NCBI GenBank assembly: GCA_964552655.1
Contig: CAZKHG010000007.1
Coordinates: forward strand, 1 to 64,000
Direction of reading: 5' to 3'
Length of the DNA stretch: 64,000 nt
Source: CAZKHG01 sp964552655
GTDB taxonomy: Bacteria; Bacteroidota; Bacteroidia; Bacteroidales; Tenuifilaceae
In this document: positions 52,891-61,637 of the stretch, one piece after another
Layout of the letters: the number at the start of each line of letters is the position of its first letter
How positions within the stretch are numbered: the stretch's first letter is position 1
Notes under the pieces: generated by a model
The model's input: the letters and a program-made list of their open reading frames with translations, nothing else
The model's database searches: none
Told to the model about the DNA's origin: nothing
Made by a program: the position numbers and the translations under genes

Positions 52891-53820
52891 CTAAAAATAC
52901 TTCGATAAAGTTGCCATCCACCCCTTGTTGTAGAGCTTGGCCAGAAGAGCCAGCTTGTAAACATCGAAAAGCAGCAATGATGGTCGTTTACCGCAAAGGT
53001 GCTTCCGAATGATTGGGTTCACCACCCGGAAAATCCAGCGCAAGGGGATGATCAAACCCAGGGTTCTCAGGAAACGGAACACGATCAAAATTCTTACTGA
53101 CCGTTCCAGGTCGCGCCGGAGATCAGGTGCCATCCGCATGAGTTTGGTAAGGTTGATCACGCTTTGCTCCGATTTTACCAGAAAATCGTGGCAAGGTTCA
53201 AGTCCCAGGTGTAGCAGATGGTTATCGATGTGGTAAACCTCTACACCACGGCGTTTTAGTTCAATACCAAAAAGCGTGTCCTCGTGGCCATACCCGGATA
53301 TCTCCTCGTTAAACCTGATCTTGTGGTAGGTGTCGTATTCAATCAAAAAGTTACCGCTCATGAATGAGTTATGCGGTTTCATCTGCCGGCGGGCGGCAGA
53401 TTTTCGCTCGCGGTAAACCCCGTACTTCCAGCGCAACAGGAGTTCCTGCCGGAACGGCTTATTCCCGTACTTGATGCCGCCGCATACCACCGGGGCTTTG
53501 GTAAGCACATCAACATATTGTTTAAGGAAATCGGGGTTATCGATCACCAGGTCGCAATCCAGGAAGAGAAGCCACTCACCTGTCGCAAAATCGGCAAGCC
53601 GGTTCCGGATTTTGGAACGACCAATGTTAAAATCGAACTCCAGGTAGTTCACAAAATCCCTTCCGGCCAGCTTGGAGTTGATCTTTCTGTAATAGGCCAG
53701 GGAGTGATCGTCGAAGAGCATGATCTCAATGGGGTATCCTGTCATCTTGGATTGATGGATCAGCTCGTCCACCAATTCGGTGACATCAAAATTATAGACA
53801 GGGATACAGATTGAGATCAT
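52891..53820 (-). CDS. Family 2 glycosyltransferase
   Basis: The 309-aa GT-A fold enzyme begins MISICIPVYNFDVTELVDEL, with the nucleotide-binding Asp in LFDDHS and the metal-binding DxD in LLFLDCDLVIDN; GYGHEDTLFGIELKRRG gives the ED motif of the catalytic base. No TM helix is obvious except weak hydrophobicity near LGLIIPLRWIFRVV. Sugar and acceptor are unknown; no polysaccharide cluster surrounds it. It has higher GC in third positions than the AT-rich island at 25 kb. Confidence 0.85.
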   Translation of the reverse strand: MISICIPVYNFDVTELVDELIHQSKMTGYPIEIMLFDDHSLAYYRKINSKLAGRDFVNYLEFDFNIGRSKIRNRLADFATGEWLLFLDCDLVIDNPDFLKQYVDVLTKAPVVCGGIKYGNKPFRQELLLRWKYGVYRERKSAARRQMKPHNSFMSGNFLIEYDTYHKIRFNEEISGYGHEDTLFGIELKRRGVEVYHIDNHLLHLGLEPCHDFLVKSEQSVINLTKLMRMAPDLRRDLERSVRILIVFRFLRTLGLIIPLRWIFRVVNPIIRKHLCGKRPSLLLFDVYKLALLAKLYNKGWMATLSKYF

Positions 53821-53876
53821 ATCAATTTATAAAAAACACGGGGCAATTTAGCTAACCTGGATGAGAAAAGAGAAAT

Positions 53877-55373
53877 CTAATCGGATGAATTTTTCTGCGA
53901 ACCTGGTGTTAAGGGTTTATTTTCGTCAATATTTTTTAATAAATCATCGGGAATGCTTTTTTTGGCTTTTACCCCAAGCTCTTTAAGCTGTTGGGTTTGT
54001 GAAATAATATTTGCTCTGCCGCTCGTAAGTTGGTTATATGCTGAATCGTAACTCTTTTGGGCTTTGGAAATATTTTCGCCAATTTGTTTCAGATTCTCAA
54101 CAAATAGAACAAACTTATCGTACAACAAGCCTCCACGTTCAGCAATTTCAATTGCATTTCGATTCTGATGCTCCCTTTGCCAAAGGTTGTAAATCAGCTT
54201 TAATGCTGCTATCAGGTTAGAAGGGCTTATAAGTAGCACCCTACGGCTATAGGCATAGTTCCATAAATCGGGTTCAGCTTCCATAACAACCATATAGGCT
54301 GGTTCAATAGGGACAAACATCATAACCGAGTCAAGGGTTCCAACTAGATCAGGATAGTTCTTTAAACTCAGCGAATCGATATGGGTTCTGATCGAGCGTA
54401 GATGCTCTGCCAGCGCTTTGTCCTGTTCCTCACGGGTTTGACTCGAACAATATCTTTCGTATGCTACTAGGGAAACCTTTGAATCAATGACAACTTTTTG
54501 ATTATCTGGGTACGAAATAATTACATCCGGTTGAAACCTTTTCCCTTCTGAATCCCTGAATGACTCCTGAACAGAGTACTCTCGACCTTTAACCAAGCCT
54601 GATTTTTCCAGTATGCTTTCTAAAATCATCTCGCCCCAGTTGCCCTGTGTCTTGGCTTGTCCTTTAAGGGCATCGGTTAGATTTTTTGCTTCCTGGCTTA
54701 TTACCTTGTTTAAATCGCTCAGTTCTTTTACCTTTTCGCCGAGCGAGAATCGCTCCTTGCTCTCCTTTTCATAAACCTCCTGAACTTGTTTTTGGAAATG
54801 TTGAATATTTTCTCCCAGGGGTTTAAGAATTCTATCCAGATTCTCCTGGTTAACTTCTGTAAACCTTTTACTCTTATCCTCCAGGATTTGATCTGCCAAT
54901 AATTTGAACTCACTAGTAAATTTTTTGCCAATCTCCTCCAACTCAAGCTTCTGTTTTTCAAGTGACTCCTTGAGGTACTTATTCTCCATATCCAGCTGAA
55001 CACAACGCTTTTGTGATGTATTTAATGTTTCGTTTAACGTAGCAAGCTCTATTCGGAGATTATTGAATTCTTCAATTTGAATTTGAAGCTGCTTATTTAC
55101 CCCCTCTGCTTTTGCCTCATTGGCAGATAACTTTGAAATCATTTCTAACTTGAATCTTTTTTCCTGATCGAGTTCAGCAATAAGAGATTTATTGTGATCT
55201 TCGCTCCGTAACAGCCTGTCATTGGCAATAATAAGAGCAGAATTCAACTCATCAAGTTTTTTCTGTAATTCCTCTGTGTTCCCAGCTGTTTTTAATTGTT
55301 GGTGCAACAACAACCACACAGCTATGCATCCTAAAACGATTCCAACAATAAGAAATATAATATTCTCGATCAT
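53877..55373 (-). CDS. rmuC: DNA recombination protein RmuC
   Basis: RmuC limits inversions at short inverted repeats and is thought to be a membrane-tethered nuclease. The 498-aa protein has an N-terminal TM (MIENIIFLIVGIVLGCIAVWLLL), a long coiled coil (about 25-210), and the RmuC domain with GNWGEMILESILEKSGL, FQPDVIISYPDNQKVVIDSKVSLVAY (PD-(D/E)XK-like D...D.K) and EPAYMVVMEAEPDLWNYAY. ATG 55373 is preferred over the extension to 55430. It stands alone downstream of the MntA/HepT pair. Confidence 0.93.
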   Translation of the reverse strand: MIENIIFLIVGIVLGCIAVWLLLHQQLKTAGNTEELQKKLDELNSALIIANDRLLRSEDHNKSLIAELDQEKRFKLEMISKLSANEAKAEGVNKQLQIQIEEFNNLRIELATLNETLNTSQKRCVQLDMENKYLKESLEKQKLELEEIGKKFTSEFKLLADQILEDKSKRFTEVNQENLDRILKPLGENIQHFQKQVQEVYEKESKERFSLGEKVKELSDLNKVISQEAKNLTDALKGQAKTQGNWGEMILESILEKSGLVKGREYSVQESFRDSEGKRFQPDVIISYPDNQKVVIDSKVSLVAYERYCSSQTREEQDKALAEHLRSIRTHIDSLSLKNYPDLVGTLDSVMMFVPIEPAYMVVMEAEPDLWNYAYSRRVLLISPSNLIAALKLIYNLWQREHQNRNAIEIAERGGLLYDKFVLFVENLKQIGENISKAQKSYDSAYNQLTSGRANIISQTQQLKELGVKAKKSIPDDLLKNIDENKPLTPGSQKNSSD

Positions 55374-55520
55374 AATTATTGGGTTTAAATGTTCATTCGG
55401 CTGGATATATATTGGAGCTACTTCCAGCAAATTCGTTCAAAACAAAAAACTAAAATATATTAAGTAAAAAATTGTTTCAATATCCGGTTCAATGATTTTT
55501 TTGGGGTGCCAGGAATACCT

Positions 55521-55867
55521 TTATCCCATTGCTTCAATGATTTTTATTATTTTATCTTTTAGATCTGGAAGGTCAACTTTTATTATTTCCAAACCAAATT
55601 CAAGTCAACACCAAAATATTCATGAACAAAAACATTTCTCATTCCAACAATTTGGGACCATTCAATCAATTAAAACATAGACTTTGGTTCCTCAGAAATG
55701 TGATTACTTGCCTCACCAATAATCTCAAGTTGTTTGATGCAGGCATATCTCATCATAGAATTACTGATAAATTCTGAAAAGTCATTATCGTTAAGATATG
55801 ATTCTATTTCGAGTATTACATCATAAATGTGTTGGAGTCTTGCCTTGTCTCCTAATTTACCTCGCAT
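55521..55867 (-). pseudogene. hepT: Broken HepT-like toxin gene (premature stop plus frameshift)
   Basis: The frame opens MRGKLGDKARLQHIYDVILEIE, clearly HepT (DUF86), a HEPN ribonuclease toxin, but stops at TAA 55672-55670 after 65 codons. Continuing in the same frame past that stop gives IEWSQIVGMRNVFVHEYFGVDLNLVW, with the active-site R-x4-H-x-Y motif (RNVFVHEY, 55639-55616) intact; a second TAA pair then follows. Dropping to another frame near 55586 restores IIKVDLPDLKDKIIKIIEAMG and a stop at 55521, so one base seems lost there. Two lesions show decay; the 65-aa product lacks the catalytic site. It overlaps mntA by 11 bp as in intact pairs. Confidence 0.8.
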
Positions 55868-56150
55868 AGATTAGCTGTTTTTCATTCTCAACTATGGGCT
55901 TTATATACTGCGACAATCCATTTGAAGAAACCAAATCTACCTTACTGTTTAACAACTTTCCCATATCAATCTTCATTTGAATGAACTGTAATCCAATCAT
56001 TTGAGAGTAATCCAAGTCAACAAGAATATCAATATCACTTTGATTATCGGCTTCATTGCGAGCAAATGAGCCAAAGAGATATGCTTTTAAAACGGGTTGC
56101 GTTTCAAAGTAACTTTTAATAGTTTCTATTCTGTTGGCATCAAGTTTCAT
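55857..56150 (-). CDS. mntA: MntA-like antitoxin nucleotidyltransferase
   Basis: MntA silences HepT by transferring AMP to the tyrosine of its R-x4-H-x-Y motif. The 97-aa minimal nucleotidyltransferase has the motif GSFARNEADNQSDIDILVD (GSF plus DxD) near residues 27-45, and a later Asp in KVDLVSS. ATG 56150 (MKLDANRIE) is preferred over 56165. It appears intact while the downstream toxin gene is broken, the order of loss expected for toxin-antitoxin decay. Confidence 0.88.
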   Translation of the reverse strand: MKLDANRIETIKSYFETQPVLKAYLFGSFARNEADNQSDIDILVDLDYSQMIGLQFIQMKIDMGKLLNSKVDLVSSNGLSQYIKPIVENEKQLIYAR

Positions 56151-56345
56151 AGAACAAATATACAAATTTTTGCGGATTTTGCTGAATAGGAGTATTAACA
56201 GGTATAAATGCCCAAAAGAATCAAAATATCACATTTCATTAATATACAAGTAACTTATCCCCCCATTGTGCGTCAAACCTGTTGTAAATTTCATTGCCTT
56301 ATTACTAATTTTAGCCTAAATTGATCGACTATAATTCTTAAATTT

Positions 56346-58361
56346 ATGAAAAAAATAACCCGGTTTATATTGATTTCCTTTGCGTTAGTGTTAATCCTGA
56401 CTCGGATTGCTAATTCGCAACATCAGATTTTTACCACTCCGCATAGCGACAGGATAACAAGCTATAATATTTCTGCCAGGCTTAACCCTGATACTAAAAC
56501 AGTTGAGGGTAGTATGACCCTGAGCTGGCGTAACCCATCAACCGATATGGTTAACGAGCTGCAGTTCCACCTGTATCTTAACGCCTTTAAGAATACCAAA
56601 TCAACATTTATGCAGGAATCGGGAGGTTCACACCGGGGGTTCAGCCTGGATGAATCGAAAATGGAGGAGTGGGGCTATATTGATGTAACCAGCATGAAAA
56701 TTGTTGATGGCGAAGATTTAACGGGCAAAATTAAATTCATTCAACCCGACGACAACAATGCCAACGACCAGACAGTAATATCGGTGATGCTGGATAAACC
56801 GGTCAAGCCCAATGAAGAGATCAAACTCGATATTAAGTTCATCTCTAAACTTCCCAAGATATTTGCCCGCACCGGGTACAGCGATGATTACTTTTTTGCC
56901 GGGCAATGGTTCCCCAAAATCGGGGTTTACGAACCCAAAGGGCAAAGGTATGCCACCAAAGGGCAATGGAACTGCCATCAGTTTCACGCCAACTCTGAGT
57001 TTTATGCCAACCACAGCGTTTACAATGTTGATATTACTTTGCCAGCTAAGTATGTGGTAGCAAGTGGAGGAATTCAGCAATCAGAAAAAGACAATGGCGA
57101 TGGAACTAAGACTCTGCAAATAAGAGCCGAAGATATTGTTGATTTTGCCTGGACAGCCTCACCAAGGTTTATGGTAGCCGAAGATCAGTGGAAGCATGTA
57201 AAAATCAAAGTTTACCTGCAACCGGAGCATTTTTACATGGCCGACAGGCATATCAATTCAGCAAAAGCTGCATTAGCCTATTTTGAGGAGCATTTGGGCG
57301 AATACCCATTCCCACACCTGGCCATAATTGATCCCCCGTTCAGGGGAATGGGATCGGCGGGGATGGAGTACACCACGCTTATCACTGCTGGTTCATTCTG
57401 GCAAATTCCTGATGGGTTGAGATTTACCGAAATGGTTACCATCCATGAGTTTGGGCACGCCTACTTTATGGGAATCCTGGCCTCAAATGAGTTTGAGGAG
57501 CCTTGGCTGGATGAGGGGTTTAACACTTACTTCGAGACACGGGTAATGGACTACGCCTATGGCGACAAATCCTCATTTGTTGACTTTTTGGGATTAAAGA
57601 TCGGGGATGGCGAATATGCCCGCAATGGCTATGTTGGCATGAGCAACCCGAAAATTGCAGAAAACTTCAGGTATTCATGGGATTTTAAACATGGCGGTTA
57701 CGGCAACTTATCGTACCAGAAAACCTCTACCTGGATGAATACGCTGGATCGGCTGGTTGGCAGGGAAACGATGGATGAAATTATGAAAACCTATTTTAAC
57801 CGCTGGAAATTCAGGCATCCCTGTGCCACAGATTTTATTGCCATTGTTAACGAGGTGGTCAAGAAAAACCTGGGGAACAAGTATGGAGAGAATATGAACT
57901 GGTTCTTCGATCAGGTTCTATACGGATCGAACATTTGCGATTATAAGCTGGCGGCAATTCAAAACAGGAAAATATACCCCGACAGGGGGATCACTGATCT
58001 GAACGGCGAAAAGGTTTTACTAAAGGATAGCGTTGATAAGAAAACAAGCTATAAATCGAAGGTGATTATTCACCGGTTGGGTGAAGTCATAATGCCAGTT
58101 GAGGTACTGGTTAAATTCAGCAATGGCGATGAAGTGTTGGAAACGTGGGATGGCAAGGCTCGCACTATCGATTTTTCCTATGAGAGACCTGAGAAGATTT
58201 TGTGGGCTAAAATTGATCCCGGCAACAAGATTCTTATTGATATCAACCTGATGAACAACAGCCTGACAACAGAACCCCAAAAATCCACAGCCTGGAAAAT
58301 TGCCCTGAAATTTCTGTGGGTCCTGCAAAATATGATGCAATCATTGTCAATTCTATCATAG
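56346..58361 (+). CDS. M1-family metallopeptidase
   Basis: The 671-aa exported zinc aminopeptidase-like protein has a signal peptide (about 1-24), an N-terminal beta domain (SYNISARLNPDTKTVEGSMTLSW), MGSAGMEYTT as the GAMEN-like exopeptidase loop, and the zinc site HEFGH at 367-371 with E390 in WLDEG (HExxH-x18-E). The tail has no Por sorting domain. Family members trim peptides in the periplasm or outside. A membrane-protein gene starts 12 bp downstream and is likely co-transcribed. Confidence 0.92.
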   Translation: MKKITRFILISFALVLILTRIANSQHQIFTTPHSDRITSYNISARLNPDTKTVEGSMTLSWRNPSTDMVNELQFHLYLNAFKNTKSTFMQESGGSHRGFSLDESKMEEWGYIDVTSMKIVDGEDLTGKIKFIQPDDNNANDQTVISVMLDKPVKPNEEIKLDIKFISKLPKIFARTGYSDDYFFAGQWFPKIGVYEPKGQRYATKGQWNCHQFHANSEFYANHSVYNVDITLPAKYVVASGGIQQSEKDNGDGTKTLQIRAEDIVDFAWTASPRFMVAEDQWKHVKIKVYLQPEHFYMADRHINSAKAALAYFEEHLGEYPFPHLAIIDPPFRGMGSAGMEYTTLITAGSFWQIPDGLRFTEMVTIHEFGHAYFMGILASNEFEEPWLDEGFNTYFETRVMDYAYGDKSSFVDFLGLKIGDGEYARNGYVGMSNPKIAENFRYSWDFKHGGYGNLSYQKTSTWMNTLDRLVGRETMDEIMKTYFNRWKFRHPCATDFIAIVNEVVKKNLGNKYGENMNWFFDQVLYGSNICDYKLAAIQNRKIYPDRGITDLNGEKVLLKDSVDKKTSYKSKVIIHRLGEVIMPVEVLVKFSNGDEVLETWDGKARTIDFSYERPEKILWAKIDPGNKILIDINLMNNSLTTEPQKSTAWKIALKFLWVLQNMMQSLSILS

Positions 58362-58373
58362 CAAATCAAAAAA

Positions 58374-59234
58374 ATGAAAACAATACACGCCTATATATCC
58401 GGACTTAAATTGTCTGCCAAATCAGTTAAAATGGTATTATTCATCTACCTGATCAATATTGCACTTGGGTTAATCGTATTACTCCCATTTCATAGCACTT
58501 TACAATCTGCCTTTGGCTCATCCATGTTGCCCGATGTAATTGTGAAAGGGTTTGACTTTACCGCTTTCTCTGAATTTATGCGGCAATCGTTTAAAAACAT
58601 TTCGGGGTTTATTGGCCAGATGAAATGGGTGGTGTTATTTTATATGATATTGAACATCCTGTTTGCCGGGGGCATTTTAAGCATAATTAAGGGAAGCGAT
58701 AAATTTAAAGTGCAAAATTTTATCAATGGTGGGGTTCATTACTTCTTCAGGTTTCTCAAGCTTTCGCTTTACATGCTGATTTTTTACCTTGCAGCAGCTT
58801 TGATTGTATTTCTCCCAATTTCGTTGATAATAAAAAGTGCAGCCGAAACGGTTGAATCTGAAGCTTCGCTTTTCTATATCGGGTTGATCGGCACAAAAAT
58901 CTTTGCAGCGATAATGATTATTCTGATAATGGTTTCATTTTATACCAAAATCAGGATTGTGAACGAGGATTCAAGAAAAGTATTCCGGTCCATTTTCAAA
59001 TCCTTTGGATTTGTATTCAGGCACTTTCTCAGCACATTTTTCCTGGCAATTATGCTGATCATTAACCTCGCAGTGCTTTTTTTGATATTCTGGTTTTTGA
59101 ACAAAATCATTGGTACTTCAACGGGTATCACAATACTGATCATGTTTATATTTCAGCAGCTATTTATATTCACCCGGGTATTCTTCAGGGTATGGGCTTA
59201 TGCCAGCCAGTTCAACCTTTTTGTTCAGAGATAA
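58374..59234 (+). CDS. Hypothetical polytopic membrane protein
   Basis: I do not recognise a specific family. The 286-aa product has about six TM helices (near 21-40, 83-105, 122-150, 165-190, 213-240, 245-270) separated by short loops and few charged residues, in the style of DUF975/YciC-like glycerophosphoryl-diester or YihY-type membrane proteins of unknown role. It begins 12 bp after the M1 peptidase gene, hinting at a shared transcript. No catalytic motif is visible. Confidence 0.7.
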   Translation: MKTIHAYISGLKLSAKSVKMVLFIYLINIALGLIVLLPFHSTLQSAFGSSMLPDVIVKGFDFTAFSEFMRQSFKNISGFIGQMKWVVLFYMILNILFAGGILSIIKGSDKFKVQNFINGGVHYFFRFLKLSLYMLIFYLAAALIVFLPISLIIKSAAETVESEASLFYIGLIGTKIFAAIMIILIMVSFYTKIRIVNEDSRKVFRSIFKSFGFVFRHFLSTFFLAIMLIINLAVLFLIFWFLNKIIGTSTGITILIMFIFQQLFIFTRVFFRVWAYASQFNLFVQR

Positions 59235-59291
59235 TTAAAAATGGTGTTTCCTATATTTTAGCCATTATACATTAAATCAGTGTACCTGCTG

Positions 59292-60386
59292 TTATTTGGG
59301 AGCCATTTTATAAAGTCCGGCAGCAATAAAAGCAAATAATATATTGGGAATCCACACGGCAATTCCGGGAGGGATGTTGCCGCCCACGGCAAACATGGTG
59401 GAGAACCTGATGAACAGGATAAATGTGAAGCTGATTGCCAACCCCAACCCGATATGCAACCCAATGCCACCTCTTACTTTACGGGAGGAAAGAGAAACGC
59501 CTATCAGAGTGAGGATAAACGTTGAAAACGGGTATGCAATCCGGCTATACTTCTCTATCAGCAAGTACTCAACGGTATCCGCTCCCTGGAGCTTTTGCTG
59601 CGCTATATAATCGTTAAGCTGGAACATGTTCATCGTTTCAATGATATTCAGGCGGCTGTTAAAATCTTTTGGGGTGATATAAACAGAAGTGTCAATTACA
59701 TCGCCGTAAACAATATTTTCTCCCTCGTCCTGGTAATTCCGTATATAATAGTTCTGGGCTGTCCATTTGTTTTTGGTTGAATCCCATCGGGCATAGTCGG
59801 AGAAAAATTTCGATTTCAGCAGACCATCTTCGAAACGCTCAATGGAAAACTTATAGGCGACCTTGCTATACGAGTTATAGGCCTCCATATACACGTAAAT
59901 TCCCGGCCGTACCTGCCGGTGTATATTGCGTTCGGAATTCTGGTAAGGTCGTTTTATGTAGGTGTTCTCAAAATCAATCCTCACCGCATTTGCCGGTGGG
60001 ATGATAAAGCTTGTCAACAGAAATGAAAAGATGGCAATAATGGTGGCAGAAATAAAATAAGGGTACATCATCCTTCTAAAATCAACACCACTGCTAAGAA
60101 TAGCGATAATCTCGGTATCGTATGCCATTTTCGAGGTAAAGAAGATTACCGCAATGAAGGTAAAAAGCGAGCTGAAAAGGTTGGCAAAATAGGGAATAAA
60201 ATTGAGGTAGTACTTAAAAATGATGTCGTGCAGGGTGGCTCCCTTCTCCATAAAATCATCCAGCTTTTCGGAGATATCAAATATCACCGCAATGCCTACA
60301 ATCAGTATAATTGCATAAAAGTAAGTTCCGATGAACTTACGGATAATGTATAAATCAATTATTCTAATCCTGAATGGTTCTTTCAT
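59292..60386 (-). CDS. LptF/LptG-family permease
   Basis: This subunit of the LptB2FG machine extracts lipopolysaccharide from the inner membrane. The 364-aa protein has the YjgP/YjgQ plan: three N-terminal TM helices (YIIRKFIGTYFYAIILIVGIAV; LFSSLFTFIAVIFF; MYPYFISATIIAIFSFLL), a beta-jellyroll periplasmic domain (about 125-280) and three C-terminal TM helices. The segment SEKLDDFMEKG resembles LptG-like members, but F versus G cannot be fixed. Its start overlaps the tgt stop by 4 bp (ATGA), so translation is coupled. Confidence 0.88.
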   Translation of the reverse strand: MKEPFRIRIIDLYIIRKFIGTYFYAIILIVGIAVIFDISEKLDDFMEKGATLHDIIFKYYLNFIPYFANLFSSLFTFIAVIFFTSKMAYDTEIIAILSSGVDFRRMMYPYFISATIIAIFSFLLTSFIIPPANAVRIDFENTYIKRPYQNSERNIHRQVRPGIYVYMEAYNSYSKVAYKFSIERFEDGLLKSKFFSDYARWDSTKNKWTAQNYYIRNYQDEGENIVYGDVIDTSVYITPKDFNSRLNIIETMNMFQLNDYIAQQKLQGADTVEYLLIEKYSRIAYPFSTFILTLIGVSLSSRKVRGGIGLHIGLGLAISFTFILFIRFSTMFAVGGNIPPGIAVWIPNILFAFIAAGLYKMAPK

Positions 60387-61513
60387 AGCCTAAATGTTAA
60401 TTTTTTAACCATTTGTTCTTTCCAGGTTTTAAAATCCCCGTTAATTATTCTTTTTCTTGCCTCCTTCACCAGCCAGATGTAAAAACCCAGGTTATGGATG
60501 CTGGCAATTTGCGGGCCAAGCATTTCCCCGGCAATAAATAAATGACGAAGATACGATTTTGAATATCTACTATCAACAAAAGTAGTTCCAAGTGGATCAA
60601 CGGCAGAAAAATCATTACGCCATTTCTGGTTGCGGATGTTGATTATGCCCTCGCTGGTAAAGAGCATTCCATTCCGGCCATTGCGGGTGGGCATTACGCA
60701 ATCGAACATGTCAACTCCCCGCGAGATGGCCTCAAGAATATTCTCCGGGGTGCCCACTCCCATTAAATACCTTGGCTTTGCCACCGGAAGAATTTCATTT
60801 ACCACCTCAACCATTTCATACATAATCTCGGCAGGCTCGCCAACCGATAATCCACCAATGGCATTCCCGTCACATCCAAGCGAGGCAATGTGTTCTGCGG
60901 CTCTCTGGCGAAGATCTTTATAAACACATCCCTGAACAATGGGGAATAATGCCTGGTTGTAACCATATTTAGGTTGAGTGTTGTTAAAATGATTGATGCA
61001 CCTTTCCAGCCAGTACTCTGTTAAATCGAGCGATTTCCTGGCATAGGCATACTCCGCATCACCGGGCGGACATTCGTCTAAAACCATGATAATATCGGCG
61101 CCAATCACCCGCTGGATATCAATTACAACCTCGGGGGAAAAAAAATGTTTGGAGCCATCAATGTGTGATTTAAAAGCAACGCCATCGCGGGTTAACTTCC
61201 GGTTATCGGCCAGGGAAAAAACCTGATAGCCTCCGCTATCGGTAAGTATCGGCTGATCCCAGCTGGAAAATTTATGTAGCCCACCGGCAGATTCGAGCAC
61301 ATCTAGACCCGGGCGTAAGTACAGGTGATAGGTATTCCCCAGGATAATAGAAGCATTGATATCATTCTCCAGCTCCCTGTGGTTCACCCCTTTCACACTG
61401 CCAACTGTTCCCACCGGCATAAATATCGGGGTTTCAATGATACCATGATCCGTTTCAATAACCCCGGCGCGGGCTCCAGAATTTTTATCAGTGGTTTTTA
61501 ATGTAAAATTCAT
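60383..61513 (-). CDS. tgt: Queuine tRNA-ribosyltransferase
   Basis: Tgt swaps guanine 34 for preQ1 in tRNAs with GUN anticodons. The 376-aa TIM-barrel protein has DSGGYQVFSL (catalytic Asp region), ECPPGDAEY, GGLSVGEP and the second Asp in FDCVMPTRNGRNGMLF. Where most Tgts have the zinc ligands CxCxxC before YxRAYLRHL, this one reads PLGTTFVDSRYSKSYLRHL with no cysteine. From memory Bacteroides Tgt lacks them as well, so it looks lineage-typical rather than decayed. ATG 61513 (MNFTLKTTDK) is chosen over the extension to 61594. Confidence 0.95.
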   Translation of the reverse strand: MNFTLKTTDKNSGARAGVIETDHGIIETPIFMPVGTVGSVKGVNHRELENDINASIILGNTYHLYLRPGLDVLESAGGLHKFSSWDQPILTDSGGYQVFSLADNRKLTRDGVAFKSHIDGSKHFFSPEVVIDIQRVIGADIIMVLDECPPGDAEYAYARKSLDLTEYWLERCINHFNNTQPKYGYNQALFPIVQGCVYKDLRQRAAEHIASLGCDGNAIGGLSVGEPAEIMYEMVEVVNEILPVAKPRYLMGVGTPENILEAISRGVDMFDCVMPTRNGRNGMLFTSEGIINIRNQKWRNDFSAVDPLGTTFVDSRYSKSYLRHLFIAGEMLGPQIASIHNLGFYIWLVKEARKRIINGDFKTWKEQMVKKLTFRL

Positions 61514-61530
61514 TTTTTTGTAATTGGCAC

Positions 61531-61538
61531 CAAAGATA
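61531..61538 (-). promoter_or_regulatory. Candidate -7 promoter box for tgt-lpt operon
   Basis: The minus strand reads TATCTTTG, an exact TAnnTTTG match 18 bp upstream of ATG 61513. It also argues against the longer tgt frame starting at 61594. Confidence 0.5.
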
Positions 61539-61637
61539 ATTAAAATCATTTCTATTATTGATTTGAAGTAGTGGGGTTGCTTTGGTAAACCCAAAAATGT
61601 TTAATATCATTGCGAATGGTTTCTAAACTGCCTTATT

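Noticed and set aside
53371..53814. 147-codon plus-strand frame opposite the glycosyltransferase
   Set aside because: The minus-strand gene has a full GT2 motif set; this frame has none and overlaps it completely.
55492..55680. 62-codon plus-strand frame
   Set aside because: It is opposite the decayed hepT, whose codons are still recognisable on the minus strand.
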